NCBI GenBank assembly: GCA_002402275.1
Contig: DHFN01000202.1
Coordinates: forward strand, 1 to 5,362
Length of the DNA: 5,362 nucleotides
From: Anaerolineales bacterium UBA4823
Lineage (GTDB): Bacteria > Chloroflexota > Anaerolineae > Anaerolineales > UBA4823
Reading direction: 5' to 3'
Of the stretch, positions 1 through 5,340 are shown in pieces. The position numbers and the translations under genes are program-made. The notes under the pieces are model-generated. The model did no database searches. It was not told where the DNA came from and was given only the letters and a program-made list of their open reading frames with translations. Each line of letters starts with the position of its first letter. Position 1 is the first letter of the stretch.

Positions 1-502
1 TCACAACAAACGCCATCCGGCTGAAATGGGTGTCGCTGAGATCGAAGCCTTCCTCACGCATCTAGCGAAAGACGAGCATGTTACTGCCTCTACTCAGAAC
101 CAGGCGCTCAATGCATTGCTATTTCTATACCGAAATGTCCTGCAAATCGAACTTCCTGTTCCGCTCCAAGCACTGCGCGCCAAACGCTTGGAACATCTGC
201 CGACGGTGTTATCGAAAGATGAGATAGCAAGGATATTGGCTGGAATGCTGGGACTGCATCAATTGATGGCGAAGTTGCTCTATGGATGCGGGTTGCGTTT
301 GATGGAATGCCTCCGCTTGCGGGTGAAAGATATCGACTTTGAGCAGCGTCAGATCATTGTCCGGGAAGGAAAGGGGAAAAAAGACGGCGCGACCATGCTG
401 CCAGTCTGGTTCAGCCCCTAAAAGCCCAGACCGCCTATGTGAAAAAACTTCATGAGCAGGATTTACGCCGGGGATTCGGATCAATTGAACTTCCTTTTGA
501 GA
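1..502 (+). pseudogene. intI: Integron-type tyrosine recombinase (IntI family), frameshifted and truncated at both ends
   Basis: The reading frame is already open at the window edge (HNKRHPAEMG... from base 2), so the ATG at 26 is internal and the true start lies upstream. Integron integrases normally run about 320-340 residues. What remains is the N-terminal SAM-like core-binding domain (AEIEAFLTHLA, ASTQNQALNALLFLYR) and the start of the catalytic domain. The box I arginine sits in GCGLRLMECLRLRVKDIDF (codon 296-298) and the beta-hairpin lysine region in REGKGKKDG. The frame then hits TAA at 419-421. From base 403 the +1-shifted frame continues the family sequence (SLVQPLKAQTAYVKKLHEQD, then RRGFGSIELPFE), so one base, or four, was lost near 401-402. 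Homology stops at about 502, where a palindromic repeat begins. The IntI-specific insert, the later catalytic His/Arg residues and the tyrosine nucleophile are all missing. LHEQDL plus LPF before the break favours IntI over XerC/D. Inactive relic; no attC sites or cassettes follow. Confidence 0.88.
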
Positions 503-581
503 ATGTCACTGCGAGGAACGAAGCAGTCTTCTCATTGAAACCGGGAGATTGCTTCGGGAAAAACCACCCTCGCAATGATAT
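503..581. repeat. Nested palindromic repeat (MITE/REP-like) that truncates the integrase relic
   Basis: The outer arms are TGTCACTGCGAGG (504-516) and CCTCGCAATGATA (568-580), which match as inverted repeats at 11 of 13 positions. The inner arms are GAAGCAGTCT (520-529) and AGATTGCTTC (546-555), matching at 9 of 10. The right half carries about 9 extra bases between its two arms (556-567, against 517-519 on the left). The element sits exactly between the end of integrase homology (about 502) and the end of a metY relic (597). Its left arm has the same TGTCAC..CGAG..GAAGC core as repeats at 2970, 5137 and 5341. No transposase is present, so it would be non-autonomous or a simple extragenic palindrome. 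Confidence 0.75.
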
Positions 582-596
582 ATTGAGAATTGCTGC

Positions 597-791
597 CTAA
601 TTGGCAACCTCTTCGTAAGAAAATCCATTGATGCGCGGGTTCCCCAACGTTTCATCATAAAGGAGTTTCGGACTGGGTTGAATAACGTGCCGAAAATTTT
701 GCGGATCGCTGGGATCGACAAAAGTGACATCAATCCCTAATCGGGGTTACGAATAAGCAAACTATTTATACGTGCCAGCATACGATAAAGT
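597..791 (-). pseudogene. metY: Relic of O-acetylhomoserine sulfhydrylase (MetY-like, Cys/Met-metabolism PLP enzyme)
   Basis: Read on the minus strand in one frame from about 791, the translation is LSYAGTYK-stop-FAYS-stop-PRLGIDVTFVDPSDPQNF, followed by RHVIQPSPKLLYDETLGNPR and INGFSYEEVAN-stop. This aligns by eye with the MetY region usually reading like LYGGTYNLFAYTLPRLGI, VRFVDPxDPENF, ALFAETIGNPR and DIEAVA. MetY makes homocysteine from O-acetylhomoserine and sulfide with pyridoxal phosphate and is about 430 residues long. Only about 65 codons survive. Two internal stops (TAG at 762-764, TAA at 747-749) replace expected leucine-like positions, and the PLP lysine region is absent. The 3' side ends next to the palindromic repeat at 503-581, consistent with deletion there. 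It has the same orientation as the operon upstream of it. A different longer frame here (506-733, minus) has no recognisable homology. Cystathionine gamma-synthase-type paralogues cannot be fully excluded, but the spacing suits MetY best. Confidence 0.8.
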
Positions 792-823
792 AAAAACCCC
801 GATATGAAAATTCCCCAGGGGTT
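791..823 (-). terminator. Candidate rho-independent terminator after the radical SAM operon
   Basis: On the minus strand AACCCC (823-818) can pair with GGGGTT (800-795), and the stem is followed by a run of five T (796-792). The 17-nt loop is long and the stem is only 6 bp, so strength is uncertain. It begins 30 bp past the stop of the radical SAM gene, the expected position for an operon end, and abuts the metY relic. Confidence 0.4.
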
Positions 824-852
824 ATCTGCATGGCTTTTTCCTTAAATTCTCT

Positions 853-1809
853 TTATACCTTTTTATCGCTATATACCGCCCGGGCAATGCTCCAAAAGCG
901 ATCTCCAAACCGTTCCACTATTTGCACCTGTCCGCTTTCCAGCAGATTTTGGAGCACCTGCCCTGCCTGACCAGGTACATAGCGGTCAATGTTTTGCTGC
1001 AATACTTTTTCCTCCACCGGATGACGGGTTAGGATATCCAGAATAGCTTCTTCAATACTAGCATGCCCGCTTAAATCAAAACTTCCCTCAGCCGGTGAAA
1101 CTGGATGGGCAATTTCACCCAAAATGGAAATCGCTCGCAACACTCCCTCCTGGCTAGGAGCTTTTACCCAGGCTTCGGCTGGAGGGCGGGTGGGCAGATT
1201 AATATGCACCTGATCCGGATGAATTTCTTTGAGGATTTCGGTGATCTCTATTAAGGCTTGGGGAGGATCATTAAGTCCCTCAATCAGCATAACTTCCACC
1301 CATAACTTTCCTTGATATTCCCGGCTAAAGCTTTTCAAACCATCCAACAGTCGCTCAAACGTTATTTCTGGCCAAGGCCGGTTTATTTTGCGGTAAAGCT
1401 GCCCATTTCCAGCATCGAGGGTTGGTAAGACGGCATCTGCAGCCAGCAAATCTCGCCGCACTTCTTCTAAATATAATAACGAACCATTGGTGATGACGGC
1501 AACTGGAATAGGGGTTATCTGCTTAATGGCGCGGATAAGCCAACCAATACCGCTATGCAAAGTTGGTTCTCCTGATCCGACAAAGGTTATCCAATCAATC
1601 TCACCGGCTCGATGGGCTTTTAACGCATCCTGAAGTTCTGCAAGTATTTCGGGGCGGGGTATATATTCTTTGCGTTCATTGATAAGGGGTACAGTACGAC
1701 CGAGTTGGCAATAGACACAATTCCAATTGCAGGTTTTCGCTGGGATTGGATCAATCCCTAAAGATTGACCCAATCGCCGTGATGGTACCGGACCAAATAC
1801 GGTGCTCAT
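853..1809 (-). CDS. Radical SAM protein, COG0731 (wyosine-synthetase-like) family
   Basis: The product has 318 residues and is cytosolic. It opens with MSTVFGPVPSRRLGQSLGID, the hallmark N-terminus of COG0731 radical SAM proteins. The cluster motif CNWNCVYC (Cys27, Cys31, Cys34; CxxxCxxC) binds the [4Fe-4S] cluster that cleaves S-adenosylmethionine. FVGSGEPTLHSG supplies the GGE-like SAM-binding motif, and ITNGSLL and VHINLPTRPPAE follow in the barrel. The last ~70 residues (SGHASIEEAILDILTRHPV, QAGQVLQNLLESGQVQIVER) look like a winged-helix module. Archaeal relatives (Taw1/TYW1) act on tRNA-Phe wybutosine, but bacterial members have no settled substrate and wybutosine is not made in bacteria. 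The start at 1809 is chosen because homology begins there, GAAGG lies 4 nt upstream, and its ATG overlaps the TAA of the preceding gene (TAATG). A frame open further upstream to 1911 is only the shadow of that gene. Family call is firm, substrate unknown. Confidence 0.92.
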   Translation of the reverse strand: MSTVFGPVPSRRLGQSLGIDPIPAKTCNWNCVYCQLGRTVPLINERKEYIPRPEILAELQDALKAHRAGEIDWITFVGSGEPTLHSGIGWLIRAIKQITPIPVAVITNGSLLYLEEVRRDLLAADAVLPTLDAGNGQLYRKINRPWPEITFERLLDGLKSFSREYQGKLWVEVMLIEGLNDPPQALIEITEILKEIHPDQVHINLPTRPPAEAWVKAPSQEGVLRAISILGEIAHPVSPAEGSFDLSGHASIEEAILDILTRHPVEEKVLQQNIDRYVPGQAGQVLQNLLESGQVQIVERFGDRFWSIARAVYSDKKV

Positions 1810-2021
1810 TATTCCTTCACCATCTTGGTCCCGCATTTCGGGCAAGATATTTCGTAACAGGGTCTTCCTGCGCGGTGAGGGATTCGTTCGCCGCATTTTG
1901 GGCAGACACAATATCCGCCTGGCCCAGAGTCGGGTTTATTCCCGCCCCCTCGGCCACGTCCCCGTCCGCCTGGCGTTCCTTGCCCTTTTCCCCTCATAAC
2001 TTGATGTTTCTTAGAAAACAT
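1809..2021 (-). CDS. Small RG-rich six-cysteine zinc-ribbon protein
   Basis: The product has 70 residues. Residues 10-36 are a disordered Gly/Arg stretch (RGKGQGTPGGRGRGRGGG) of the kind that binds nucleic acid or packs loosely on partners. Residues 37-63 hold six cysteines: CVCPKC (Cys38, 40, 43) and CYEISCPKC (Cys55, 60, 63), with His49 between them in IPHRAG. Two CPxCG knuckles indicate a zinc ribbon, though an iron-sulfur role cannot be excluded from sequence. I recall similar GPGG-CxCPxCG-PHxxGxPC-CPxCG proteins in anaerobes, without an assigned function. The ATG at 2021 is chosen because AGGAGG lies 6 nt upstream; the in-frame TTG at 2027 would abut that site, and the ATG at codon 9 lacks one. 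It starts 2 nt after the regulator stop and its TAA overlaps the next ATG, so it is co-translated with the radical SAM enzyme and may serve it. Confidence 0.85.
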   Translation of the reverse strand: MFSKKHQVMRGKGQGTPGGRGRGRGGGNKPDSGPGGYCVCPKCGERIPHRAGRPCYEISCPKCGTKMVKE

Positions 2022-2023
2022 AA

Positions 2024-2755
2024 TCAACCTCCTTTTTCAATAGCACCTATTGCGGATTCATTCGAAACAAAATGCCTTTCGGCTGCTTGATCGGCTTCAT
2101 CACTAGGGCAAATGATTAGGATAGAGCGTGAAATAGAATCATTGCCGTTTCCCCACCGATGCGGAATATACGCTTCAAAGATCAAACTATCCCCTTCTTC
2201 AAGGATATAATGCTCGTCCCCAAGATAATATTCCAGGTTTCCCTCTAAGCAATAAACAAACTCCTGACCGGTATGCACAATCGGATTGTTTCCACTATTT
2301 GCACCAGGTTCAAGGGTTATTAAAAGAGGTTGCCCACCTCCTAAGGTTATGCCGTTACCCAAATCTTCTAAGAAACCATGATTGAAGTGAGCTTTGGGTC
2401 GGACATCAGATTTTTGATAAACTACATTTTTAGGAATGGGTATCTCATCGAAAAATGCGGTAATAGGCACCTGTAAAGCCATAGCCAGTTGCTGTAACGT
2501 ACTCACACTAGGAGAGGTCTTATTATTCTCAATTAAGCACAAGGTATTGACGTTCAAACCACTTTTCTCCGCCAATTCACGCAGAGAAAAACCATGTTCT
2601 TGCCTCACTTCACGTAAGCGGATGCCGACATTTACATTTTCGTTCAGATTTTGCACTGCATCAGTCCAGGTAGTAAGGAATTTATTAGGGTTATGAAATT
2701 GCTTCCATCCCCCCCGCCTACGACGCCGATTTTCTCCGAACAGTTGAGCTGCCAT
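2024..2755 (-). CDS. XRE-family helix-turn-helix regulator with C-terminal cupin domain
   Basis: The product has 243 residues and is a cytosolic DNA-binding sensor-regulator. The N-terminal extension (1-42) carries a basic patch, NRRRRRGGWK (9-18). Residues 45-102 are an HTH_3 domain (IRLREVRQEHGFSLRELAEK, SGLNVNTLCLIENNKTSPS, LQQLAMALQVPITAFF). Residues 146-216 form a cupin_2 barrel (PIVHTGQEFVYCLEGNLEYY, LEEGDSLIFEAYIPHRWGN), with His161, Glu165 and His199 at positions that often bind metal or ligand. This architecture is common among small-molecule-sensing repressors. The start at 2755 is supported by GAAGG (2766-2762) 6 nt upstream and by a promoter at the right distance. The final codons (EKGG, then TGA) also form the AGGAGG site of the next gene. 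As first gene of the operon it probably controls its own transcription. The ligand is unknown. Confidence 0.93.
   Translation of the reverse strand: MAAQLFGENRRRRRGGWKQFHNPNKFLTTWTDAVQNLNENVNVGIRLREVRQEHGFSLRELAEKSGLNVNTLCLIENNKTSPSVSTLQQLAMALQVPITAFFDEIPIPKNVVYQKSDVRPKAHFNHGFLEDLGNGITLGGGQPLLITLEPGANSGNNPIVHTGQEFVYCLEGNLEYYLGDEHYILEEGDSLIFEAYIPHRWGNGNDSISRSILIICPSDEADQAAERHFVSNESAIGAIEKGG
2028..2033 (-). promoter_or_regulatory. Strong Shine-Dalgarno site of the zinc-ribbon gene, embedded in the regulator's last codons
   Basis: The minus strand reads AGGAGG with a 6-nt spacer to the ATG at 2021. The site overlaps the codons for the regulator's C-terminal Gly-Gly, and the regulator's TGA falls within the spacer. 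This fixes the zinc-ribbon start and suggests ribosome re-initiation or coupling. Confidence 0.85.
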
Positions 2756-2782
2756 CTTTCACCTTCACTTGTTTCTGGATTT

Positions 2783-2817
2783 ACTATTATTATAGTATAT
2801 CCATCGGATTTTGTATA
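2783..2817 (-). promoter_or_regulatory. Sigma70-like promoter with overlapping palindrome for the XRE-cupin operon
   Basis: On the minus strand a perfect -10 box TATAAT (2794-2789) stands 17 bp behind TATACA (2817-2812), a 4/6 match to the -35 consensus. Transcription would start near 2782, giving a leader of about 27 nt before the ATG at 2755. The -10 box is covered by ACTAT-TATT-ATAGT (2783-2796), an inverted repeat with 5-bp arms that could be an operator for the encoded regulator. The region is very AT-rich, so a short palindrome may be chance. Confidence 0.6.
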
Positions 2818-2840
2818 GTTTATTTATATACACACCTTTC

Positions 2841-2877
2841 TTAAAAACCAATTGTGCTTCTGTTCATTGGTTAATAA
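2841..2877. repeat. Imperfect inverted repeat (hairpin) upstream of the operon promoter
   Basis: The arms 2841-2852 and 2866-2877 match as inverted repeats at 10 of 12 positions, with a perfect 7-bp core AACCAAT/ATTGGTT around a 13-nt loop. On the minus strand the second arm runs into TTTTT, so it resembles a weak terminator, but no gene reads into it from that side. The stem is AT-rich. Confidence 0.3.
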
Positions 2878-2951
2878 ACTCACAAAACAACTTAACTAAA
2901 ATACTCATCCTAAATTCAAACCTTAATGGTATACCGTCTTTGGTGTCAGAA

Positions 2952-3058
2952 ACTGTCCCAAAAGTAGATTGTCCCCCCGAGCGATGTGAGGGGTCATTCT
3001 ATAATTAAATATAGATGTCTCGCTTCACTCGATATCGCATTTATGACTTTTTGGACAA
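2952..3058. repeat. MITE-like repeat element, copy 1
   Basis: The terminal inverted repeats TGTCCCAAAAGT (2954-2965) and ACTTTTTGGACA (3046-3057) match at 11 of 12 positions and bound about 105 bp. Inside, TGTCCCCCCGAGCG (from 2970) leads into a GAGGGGTC segment ending at 2995, and TCTCGCTTCACTCGA follows at 3018-3032. The same order, with matching ends and almost the same spacing, recurs at 5119-5222. It encodes no protein, so a non-autonomous mobile element or structured intergenic repeat fits. Confidence 0.7.
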
Positions 3059-3150
3059 CCTATTAGAAATGTTTCTATTAATTGCTGCGTCAGGCTATCG
3101 CACGAGAGGATAATGCAATTCGGTGTTTTCAGACTATCTCGTTTTAGTAA

Positions 3151-3262
3151 AAGACCCCCAAGGTTTTGAATTAATCGGGAATAGAATCGTCAAAAATACC
3201 TTCCTTAAAACAGGTTTTATCCTAAGAGGAAACCTTTGGGGGGTTATAATTTTGGGGGTCTT
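3151..3262. repeat. Second, unrelated inverted-repeat element
   Basis: AAGACCCCCAA (3151-3161) and TTGGGGGTCTT (3252-3262) are a perfect 11-bp inverted pair about 110 bp apart. A second right-hand partner lies just inside: AAACCTTTGGGG (3230-3241) pairs with CCCCAAGGTTT from the left arm with one bulge, so the left arm has two alternative partners. A 6-bp palindrome TAAAAC-AG-GTTTTA lies within (3206-3219). No clear target duplication and no coding sequence were found. Confidence 0.6.
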
Positions 3263-3350
3263 AGACGATCCCTCAGTGAACAAGGGAGTAGTTGGAGAAC
3301 ATTGCATTCCACCGACAACTGGGAGAAGATAAAACCCAATTTAAGCCCGA

Positions 3351-4952
3351 TCAATCAATCCCAACAGGACTACAGTCAAATATCTCACCAGAAGGGGTTT
3401 GGACAGTATGGTTAATGCCATTCGTATAGAGGGTATATTTATTGAGGAGAGGTGTGACCGAAGTGAGTGCCCTTTCTGCCTGGTAGCGCGCCCAGTTAAA
3501 AGACTGCCAGGGAATTACTTCGGTTGTTTCGAGTCGGACGCGCATACAAACCAGGCTGGCTGAGATCTTATCTTTGGTTTCCGGATCAAGAGAAGCAGTT
3601 TGCACTAAATGAACCATTTGTGGAACCGCATCTTCCGAAAGCTGTAGAAAATATCGTTCATCCAATTCAACCGGAACTTGCTCTGAATTTATCTGGCGGG
3701 CGACCTCACGCCCAATATTTTGTCGCACAATAAATGCATCCACATTGATCCAATTCAGCAGCAAGATAAAGAGAAACGCGGTGGATAATGTCATCAGTGC
3801 GAAAGCCCTTTGATGGCGAATGGTTTCTAGAATGAGAACGCCCAGAAGTAAAATAGCGATACAGACTATTGCCAGATGGGTGTAAGTCCGCAGGCGGGAA
3901 AACCCATAAGCGGATTCATACAAAACTAATCGTTGATACGCTGAACTTAAGATGACAAAAACTAATGCGACCAATATGGTATTCAAGATATGGTAAACCC
4001 ATTGTTGTGTCCAAGTTTCCCGGCGAGTAAGGCTAGCCAGTCCTAACAGCAAGAGATAACTTCCAAAAGCAACTAATACCAATTCCCCAAAACCACGCCG
4101 GGCATACTCAGCATAGGTATATCCGGAAAGGTTGATATTTGCTCCACCGCCAAAAAAATAGCGGAATTGAATCATCACAAAAAAGCCAAAGAGTACGACC
4201 ACACTTCCTAGAATAATGCCGCTTTCAGTGATTCCTAATAATTGTGGAATAACCGTCTGATCTTTGGCGGTTAGTTTTTCATTCTTCGAGAAGCGGGCTG
4301 CAAAAAGATAGACCCCCAAGAGTGCATACGCAGTAGCCAAAATAAGGATCAACTGAAAGAGATACTCTGACCAATTCTCAATCTTAAAAATCGCCAGAAA
4401 ATTAACCAGCTCTTGATTGAAGACAGCATCCGCAGATGCTAACAACCCGGCAAAAATTGCTAAGATGGGAATTGCCAATAAAAGCCCCCGAACAATTTGC
4501 CAAAAAGTTCTCCCTCTTTCGGACGGGTTCTTTTCCTCTGGAGTGGAATGAAGTTCAACTACAGCCTGAATGGGCAATACCCACATATTGAGCCACAAAC
4601 GAAACAAATTGCGAAAATAATCCAACACCCCATACTCTACCCATTTACCACCGCTGGCTGTTACTGCAACCAGGCTCATCGCAAAGAGAGTAAAAACAAA
4701 ATCGAGCAAAACCGTTAGCGGTTCGCGCCGGACGAAAACTCCCCAGGCACAGATCAAAATGACCGGTAGAAGAATGTATGTTTTCCAATTTGGGTGCTGG
4801 TTTTCCCCTTTGAGAAGTGCAAACCCGGTCAGCAAGCAGAGCATCACAAAGAGAGGGAAATTTAACCCAATCCATTTTTTCCAAAAGAGCAAGTCCAGTA
4901 TAAAACCTAAAAAAAGGCTAACCCACCAAAAGCGTCTGAGGTTGAGTTTCAT
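3351..4952 (-). CDS. DUF4173 polytopic membrane protein
   Basis: The product has 533 residues with roughly 11-12 hydrophobic segments, so it is an integral cytoplasmic-membrane protein. The family mark is QFRYFFGGG (262-270) followed by SGYTYAEYARRGFGELV (277-292), typical of DUF4173 (DUF4153-related) proteins. A second conserved stretch, YESAYGFSRLRTYTH (345-359), follows. A loop at about 136-150 (HSTPEEKNPSERGR) is hydrophilic. The last ~105 residues (from NVDAFIVRQNIGR) are soluble and contain no catalytic motif I recognise. The ATG at 4952 is preferred because GGAGGT (4963-4958) lies 5 nt upstream and hydrophobic homology starts there; the frame stays open to an ATG at 5012 that lacks such a site. 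It stands alone on its transcript, flanked by repeats, with no clear promoter or terminator hairpin. No function is established for the family. Confidence 0.9.
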   Translation of the reverse strand: MKLNLRRFWWVSLFLGFILDLLFWKKWIGLNFPLFVMLCLLTGFALLKGENQHPNWKTYILLPVILICAWGVFVRREPLTVLLDFVFTLFAMSLVAVTASGGKWVEYGVLDYFRNLFRLWLNMWVLPIQAVVELHSTPEEKNPSERGRTFWQIVRGLLLAIPILAIFAGLLASADAVFNQELVNFLAIFKIENWSEYLFQLILILATAYALLGVYLFAARFSKNEKLTAKDQTVIPQLLGITESGIILGSVVVLFGFFVMIQFRYFFGGGANINLSGYTYAEYARRGFGELVLVAFGSYLLLLGLASLTRRETWTQQWVYHILNTILVALVFVILSSAYQRLVLYESAYGFSRLRTYTHLAIVCIAILLLGVLILETIRHQRAFALMTLSTAFLFILLLNWINVDAFIVRQNIGREVARQINSEQVPVELDERYFLQLSEDAVPQMVHLVQTASLDPETKDKISASLVCMRVRLETTEVIPWQSFNWARYQAERALTSVTPLLNKYTLYTNGINHTVQTPSGEIFDCSPVGID

Positions 4953-4957
4953 CGAGT

Positions 4958-4963
4958 ACCTCC
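4958..4963 (-). promoter_or_regulatory. Shine-Dalgarno site that decides the DUF4173 start
   Basis: The minus strand reads GGAGGT, 5 nt before the ATG at 4952. The alternative ATG at 5012, 20 codons upstream, has no comparable site, and the peptide between them (MIDIVSERKVYFHKFLRRYS) does not look like family sequence. Confidence 0.8.
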
Positions 4964-5037
4964 GAAGGAATTTATGAAAATATACTTTCCTCTCACTGAC
5001 AATATCTATCAAATTCTGCCAAATCCTTTCTGATATT

Positions 5038-5087
5038 TATGGGCGGACTGTTCCCCTCTTTCGAGGAGCCAAGGGCTTTCCCCCATA
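5038..5087. repeat. Small nested palindrome with tetraloop-like hairpin
   Basis: The outer arms TATGGG (5038-5043) and CCCATA (5082-5087) are perfect inverses. Inside, CCCCTC (5053-5058) faces GAGGAG (5063-5068) around TTTC; on the minus strand this is a short stem closed by a GAAA loop, with one G-U pair. It lies just upstream of the DUF4173 gene's leader. It could be an extragenic palindrome or chance. Confidence 0.35.
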
Positions 5088-5118
5088 AAACTACCCCGTC
5101 AGGCAGAGCCTATCAGAG

Positions 5119-5222
5119 ACTGTCCCAAAAGAAGGTTGTCACCCCGAGCGAAGCGAGGGGTCTTCTCATGTGCGTTAAGATATCTCGCTTTGCTACTACT
5201 CATAACATAATTATTGGGCCTC
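5119..5222. repeat. MITE-like repeat element, copy 2
   Basis: The left end GACTGTCCCAAAAG (5119-5132) matches copy 1 at 2952 almost exactly. The core TGTCACCCCGAGCG (5137-5150), continued to GAGGGGTC (to 5162), matches copy 1 at 23 of 26 positions. TCTCGCTT follows 63 bp from the left-end CTGTCCC, against 65 bp in copy 1. The right inverted end is degenerate (ATTATTGGGCC at 5212-5222) but lies where copy 1 predicts. It is in direct orientation relative to copy 1, so the pair brackets the DUF4173 gene. Confidence 0.65.
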
Positions 5223-5340
5223 CGCTGAATGTTATTTCATCTTCGAATGTCGCCTCTCGGCGGTATAGCCGAATCTTGACGTGACAAAAGGGTTGTTGGG
5301 CAAACGAGTCTCTCTCAGCCATCAATACGAATACCACTCT

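Larger units (their letters stand above)
2818..3350. other. Gene-free intergenic stretch filled with repeats
   Basis: Neither strand holds an open frame with recognisable protein content. Short frames (2811-3008 and 3123-3332, plus strand) run through inverted-repeat elements and lack ribosome sites. The first ~130 bases are AT-rich and contain only a weak hairpin. The rest is two unrelated palindromic elements, listed separately. No tRNA, riboswitch or CRISPR pattern was seen. Confidence 0.6.

Noticed and set aside
209..484. 91-residue minus-strand open frame
   Set aside because: It is antisense to the clear integrase homology and has no protein-like features.
1..600. Integron attC/attI sites or gene cassettes near the integrase relic
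   Set aside because: No attC-like paired core sites (GTTRRRY/RYYYAAC) with the expected fold were seen. The palindrome at 503-581 has different ends.
506..733. 75-residue minus-strand open frame
   Set aside because: It runs through the palindromic repeat and is out of frame with the MetY-like relic, which explains the same bases better.
1746..2090. Plus-strand open frames opposite the operon
   Set aside because: They are antisense shadows of the radical SAM, zinc-ribbon and regulator genes, without ribosome sites.
3123..3332. 69-residue plus-strand open frame
   Set aside because: It crosses the 3151-3262 inverted-repeat element, has no ribosome site and no recognisable content.
5039..5284. 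81-residue plus-strand open frame
   Set aside because: It reads through the palindrome and copy 2 of the repeat element, so it is open by chance.
5281..5302. GACAAAAGGGTTGTT segment as a third end of the MITE-like element
   Set aside because: It resembles the GTCCCAAAAG...GGTTGTC left end only loosely and lacks the core that should follow.
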